Below are positions 62,089 through 64,000 of a DNA stretch of 64,000 bases, one piece after another. Position 1 is the stretch's first letter. Each line of letters opens with the position of its first letter. The stretch is from Paenibacillus amylolyticus (GTDB lineage Bacteria > Bacillota > Bacilli > Paenibacillales > Paenibacillaceae). The notes under the pieces were generated by a model, which worked only from the letters and a program-made list of their open reading frames with translations, did not search any database and had not been told where the DNA came from. The translations under genes and the position numbers were made by a program. Where the stretch lies: positions 224,321 through 288,320 of the forward strand of contig NZ_BCNV01000007.1 of NCBI RefSeq assembly GCF_001570725.1, in the 5' to 3' direction.

Positions 62089-62300
62089 GTTGTCTTTCCC
62101 TCCTGAGTCATGCATATGCTTCTTTTCCAGAATTCACCTTTCCTATGAAACCACAAAAAGACCTAATATTCAACAATTTTCTACTTTTCGTGATGAGTAT
62201 TCATTATGATAGAATAGATATATTAGGTACCTATCCCATATTCGCTCAGATAAACGATTATACATTTGTCCATAAGCATCTCTTACTCATCTTGGTACAT

Positions 62301-62347
62301 AAAAAAACATCCCTTCCAGCAGCCTAATAGCCGTGAAAGGGATGTTT
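62301..62347 (-). terminator. Terminator of the dgk-dck operon
   Basis: AAACATCCCTT (62305-62315) pairs with AAGGGATGTTT (62337-62347), with an inner GGC/GCC-containing loop. On the minus strand it is followed by TTTTTTT, ~22 nt past dck. Confidence 0.85.
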
Positions 62348-62368
62348 GCCGTTGCTTGCATCTTTTAT

Positions 62369-63025
62369 TTATATTTGAGCTTCTTTGGAAGGCTGAATAA
62401 CAGCTGCAATCTGTGCCAAAATAGCATCCACCGATGCCGGATCATGCACATCATACTCATCAATGTTCAGACGCAACACTGGGCAGGCCGTAAACTGATC
62501 AATCCATACCGAATAGCGCTCGTGCATGTGCTCCCAGTACGAACGATCCGTTTGAATTTCCATCTCGCGTCCGCGTTCCGTAATGCGGCTCAAAATCGAC
62601 GGCAGACTGCCTTCCAGATAGATCAGTACATCCGGATGTGGGAAATACGGTGTCATCACCATTGCTTCAAACAAACTACTGTATGTCTCGAAATCTGTAG
62701 CAGACATGGTTCCTTGATCCGCATGCATCTGTGCAAAAATGCCCGTATCTTCATAGATGGAACGATCTTGTACGAATCCGCCACCCAGTTCAAAAATCTT
62801 CTTTTGTTCCTTGAAGCGCTCTGCCAGGAAATAAATCTGCAGATGGAAGCTCCAACGCTCGAAATCATGATAGAACTTCTCCAAATAAGGATTGTGATCC
62901 ACTTGCTCCAGAGAGGTCTTGAAATTCAAACGCTGCGCAAGTGCAGCCGTTAACGTGGATTTGCCTACCCCAACCGTACCTGCTACCGTAATTAATGCAT
63001 TCGCTGGAATGCCATAGTTATTCAT
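62369..63025 (-). CDS. dck: Deoxyadenosine/deoxycytidine kinase
   Basis: A 218-residue nucleoside kinase that salvages deoxynucleosides for dNTP synthesis. P-loop GTVGVGKST at residues 16-24; QDRSIYEDTG holds the conserved DRS-type catalytic segment; the lid region is RITERGREME. Bacillus Dck is 217 residues. Its ATG overlaps the dgk stop by 4 nt, as in B. subtilis where dgk and dck form one operon. I call it dck by gene order and motifs, not by measured specificity. Confidence 0.92.
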   Translation of the reverse strand: MNNYGIPANALITVAGTVGVGKSTLTAALAQRLNFKTSLEQVDHNPYLEKFYHDFERWSFHLQIYFLAERFKEQKKIFELGGGFVQDRSIYEDTGIFAQMHADQGTMSATDFETYSSLFEAMVMTPYFPHPDVLIYLEGSLPSILSRITERGREMEIQTDRSYWEHMHERYSVWIDQFTACPVLRLNIDEYDVHDPASVDAILAQIAAVIQPSKEAQI

Positions 63026-63654
63026 ATGATATACTCCTTTACCTGATTAACAATCTGCCTGAAGTGCTCAGGATGTTCTACAAAATCGAGTTGCTCCGCA
63101 TTGACCTTAATGATTACTGGTGGATTCGAGCTATTCGCCAGATAGTCCATGCCTGTTTTGTAATCAACGATTAGTTGTTCCATATATGCCGGGTCCATGT
63201 CCTGCTCAAATGAGCGCCCTCGCTTATTAATGCGGTACATCAACGTATCGAGTTCAGCTTCAATATAGAGCACCAGATTGGGTTTCGGCAGATCATCTGT
63301 TAACAGATGATAGATTTGACGATATTTGTCCCGCTTCGTTCCCTTTAAGGTACGATCGGCAAAAATCATATTTTTATAGATATGATAGTCTGAAATGACT
63401 GGGGTATTCTGCTCCACATAATGTGCGCCCGTGTCTTCCAGTTGTTTAAACCGATTACACAGAAAAAACATTTCCAATTGGAAACTCCACTCGTCGATAT
63501 CCTGATAAAAGGAAGCCAGAAATGGGTTCTCTTCTACGATTTCTTTAACCAACGGAAGGTTCAATTCATGGGAAAGCATCGTTGCTAACGTTGTTTTCCC
63601 CGCTCCGATCGGACCTTCCACGGCAATAAACGGGGCTGATTTCATCGTGTTCAC
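63022..63654 (-). CDS. dgk: Deoxyguanosine kinase
   Basis: A 210-residue nucleoside kinase. P-loop GPIGAGKTT at 14-22; SDYHIYKN is in place of the DRS motif, as seen in Dgk enzymes; the lid is RINKRGRSFEQD. Start GTG 63654 has GAGGAGG only 4 nt away; ATG 63645 is the alternative. It is the first gene of dgk-dck and phosphorylates deoxyguanosine and deoxyinosine. There is no other gene upstream until the 5S rRNA, ~180 nt away. Confidence 0.9.
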   Translation of the reverse strand: MNTMKSAPFIAVEGPIGAGKTTLATMLSHELNLPLVKEIVEENPFLASFYQDIDEWSFQLEMFFLCNRFKQLEDTGAHYVEQNTPVISDYHIYKNMIFADRTLKGTKRDKYRQIYHLLTDDLPKPNLVLYIEAELDTLMYRINKRGRSFEQDMDPAYMEQLIVDYKTGMDYLANSSNPPVIIKVNAEQLDFVEHPEHFRQIVNQVKEYII

Positions 63655-63786
63655 TGTTCCTCCTCGTACTTATGCGTGTTTCCGTTTTCTATATAGACCT
63701 CACCTATTGTATCACAGCTTCAAGGATGGGAACGCCAGTATTTTATGTATAAAACAAGTCAAATCAGAACGAATGACATATATAAA

Positions 63787-63824
63787 ATAAAAAAGACACA
63801 CTCGATATCATCAAGTGTGCCTTT
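63787..63824 (-). terminator. Terminator of the rRNA operon
   Basis: On the minus strand GGCACACTTGAT-ATATCGAGTGTGTC forms a stem and is followed by TTTTTT. It lies ~7 nt past the 5S gene. Confidence 0.85.
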
Positions 63825-63830
63825 ATATTG

Positions 63831-63947
63831 CTTGGCGGCGTCCTACTCTCCCAGGACCCTGCGGTCCAAGTACCATCGGCGCTAGAGGGCTTAACGGTCG
63901 TGTTCGGGATGGGTACGTGTGGAACCCCTCCGCCATCGCCACCAAAC
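63831..63947 (-). rRNA. rrf: 5S ribosomal RNA
   Basis: On the minus strand the gene begins TTTGGTGGCGATGGC and has the conserved CCATCCCGAACACG and GAGAGTAGGACG segments; length is ~117 nt. It is the last gene of an rRNA operon whose 23S gene lies right of the window. The ends are judged by similarity to Firmicute 5S genes. Confidence 0.94.
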
Positions 63948-64000
63948 GCGGTGCTTACATTTCAGAGATCGTTCTCTGAAAACTAGATTCGAAACGAAAC
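63948..64000 (-). other. 23S-5S internal transcribed spacer (partial)
   Basis: The segment contains AGAGATCGTTCTCT, a processing-type hairpin, and a TTTCGTTTCGAATCTAG run on the minus strand. This is typical of Bacillales 23S-5S spacers. Confidence 0.7.

Noticed and set aside
1..64000. CRISPR array, tRNA genes, insertion sequences
   Set aside because: No regularly spaced direct repeats, no tRNA-like cloverleaf and no transposase frame were seen; the only mobile-looking sequence is the 169-bp repeat and the phage-like edge.

Overview
The window looks like a low-to-mid GC, endospore-former-type Firmicute, most likely a Paenibacillus. The reasons are gene content and style rather than one marker: SLH-domain surface proteins, many extracellular glycosidases (GH3, GH30, a GH127 remnant, a PL3 pectate lyase), Bacillus-type nasB/nasC/nasA, ykoEDC, thiM-thiD-thiE, the dgk-dck pair, AAGGAGG ribosome sites and GTG/TTG starts. 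There are no tRNAs, CRISPR arrays or insertion sequences. The only rRNA is a 5S gene at the right edge, the tail of an rrn operon on the minus strand.

Layout. 1-3774 (-): the edge of a phage-like structural module, with a large glycine-rich appendage protein open at the left edge, two small structural-type proteins and two decayed genes. It abuts, at about 3775-3785, the last ~35 codons of a formate/nitrite transporter gene on the + strand. 4166-5152: a WXG100-type protein with a C-terminal extension. 5432-9851: GH30 and GH3 glucan-active enzymes. 10441-15855: a very large DUF4132-type protein and a small partner. 16190-22105: nitrate assimilation, nasB-nasC on the minus strand and nasA on the plus strand. 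22228-24450: a fabF paralogue divergent from an XRE/MmyB-type regulator. 24620-31121: signalling (OmpR-type regulator, hybrid histidine kinase, PAS protein, chemoreceptor). 31462-33843: MetNIQ-type ABC importer with a short ATPase. 33974-36283: a membrane-anchored PQQ-like beta-propeller protein. 36379-39313: ykoEDC ECF importer behind a TPP riboswitch. 39882-43728: pectate lyase and an SLH surface protein. 43994-53859: radical SAM protein, sugar ABC importer, AraC regulator, a DUF5695 exoprotein and a GH127 remnant. 54087-59988: TPP riboswitch, thiXYZ-type importer, thiM-thiD-thiE. 60299-63654: MerR/TipAS regulator, small membrane protein, dgk-dck.

The most interesting region is the 424-bp divergent nasB/nasA control region (20449-20872). 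Each promoter has a -35 hexamer embedded in a perfect 17-bp TnrA/GlnR-type box. Each transcript then has a leader with two hairpins whose six-base loops carry A at position 1 and G at position 4, the second overlapping the 5' arm of an intrinsic terminator. That is the layout of ANTAR-protein antitermination leaders, present twice, back to back. It implies dual control: nitrogen status at initiation, and an ANTAR regulator (not encoded in this window), presumably nitrate/nitrite responsive, at elongation.

Two TPP riboswitches control two different thiamine-precursor importers, ykoEDC (-) and thiZXY (+), and the second is followed by thiazole kinase, HMP(-P) kinase and thiamine-phosphate synthase, so the window holds a nearly complete thiamine-salvage route. 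Genome decay is visible in four places: the truncated transporter, two phage genes, and a GH127 gene whose N- and C-terminal parts are joined across a large internal deletion. A 169-bp element with inverted ends lies in the ykoE leader.
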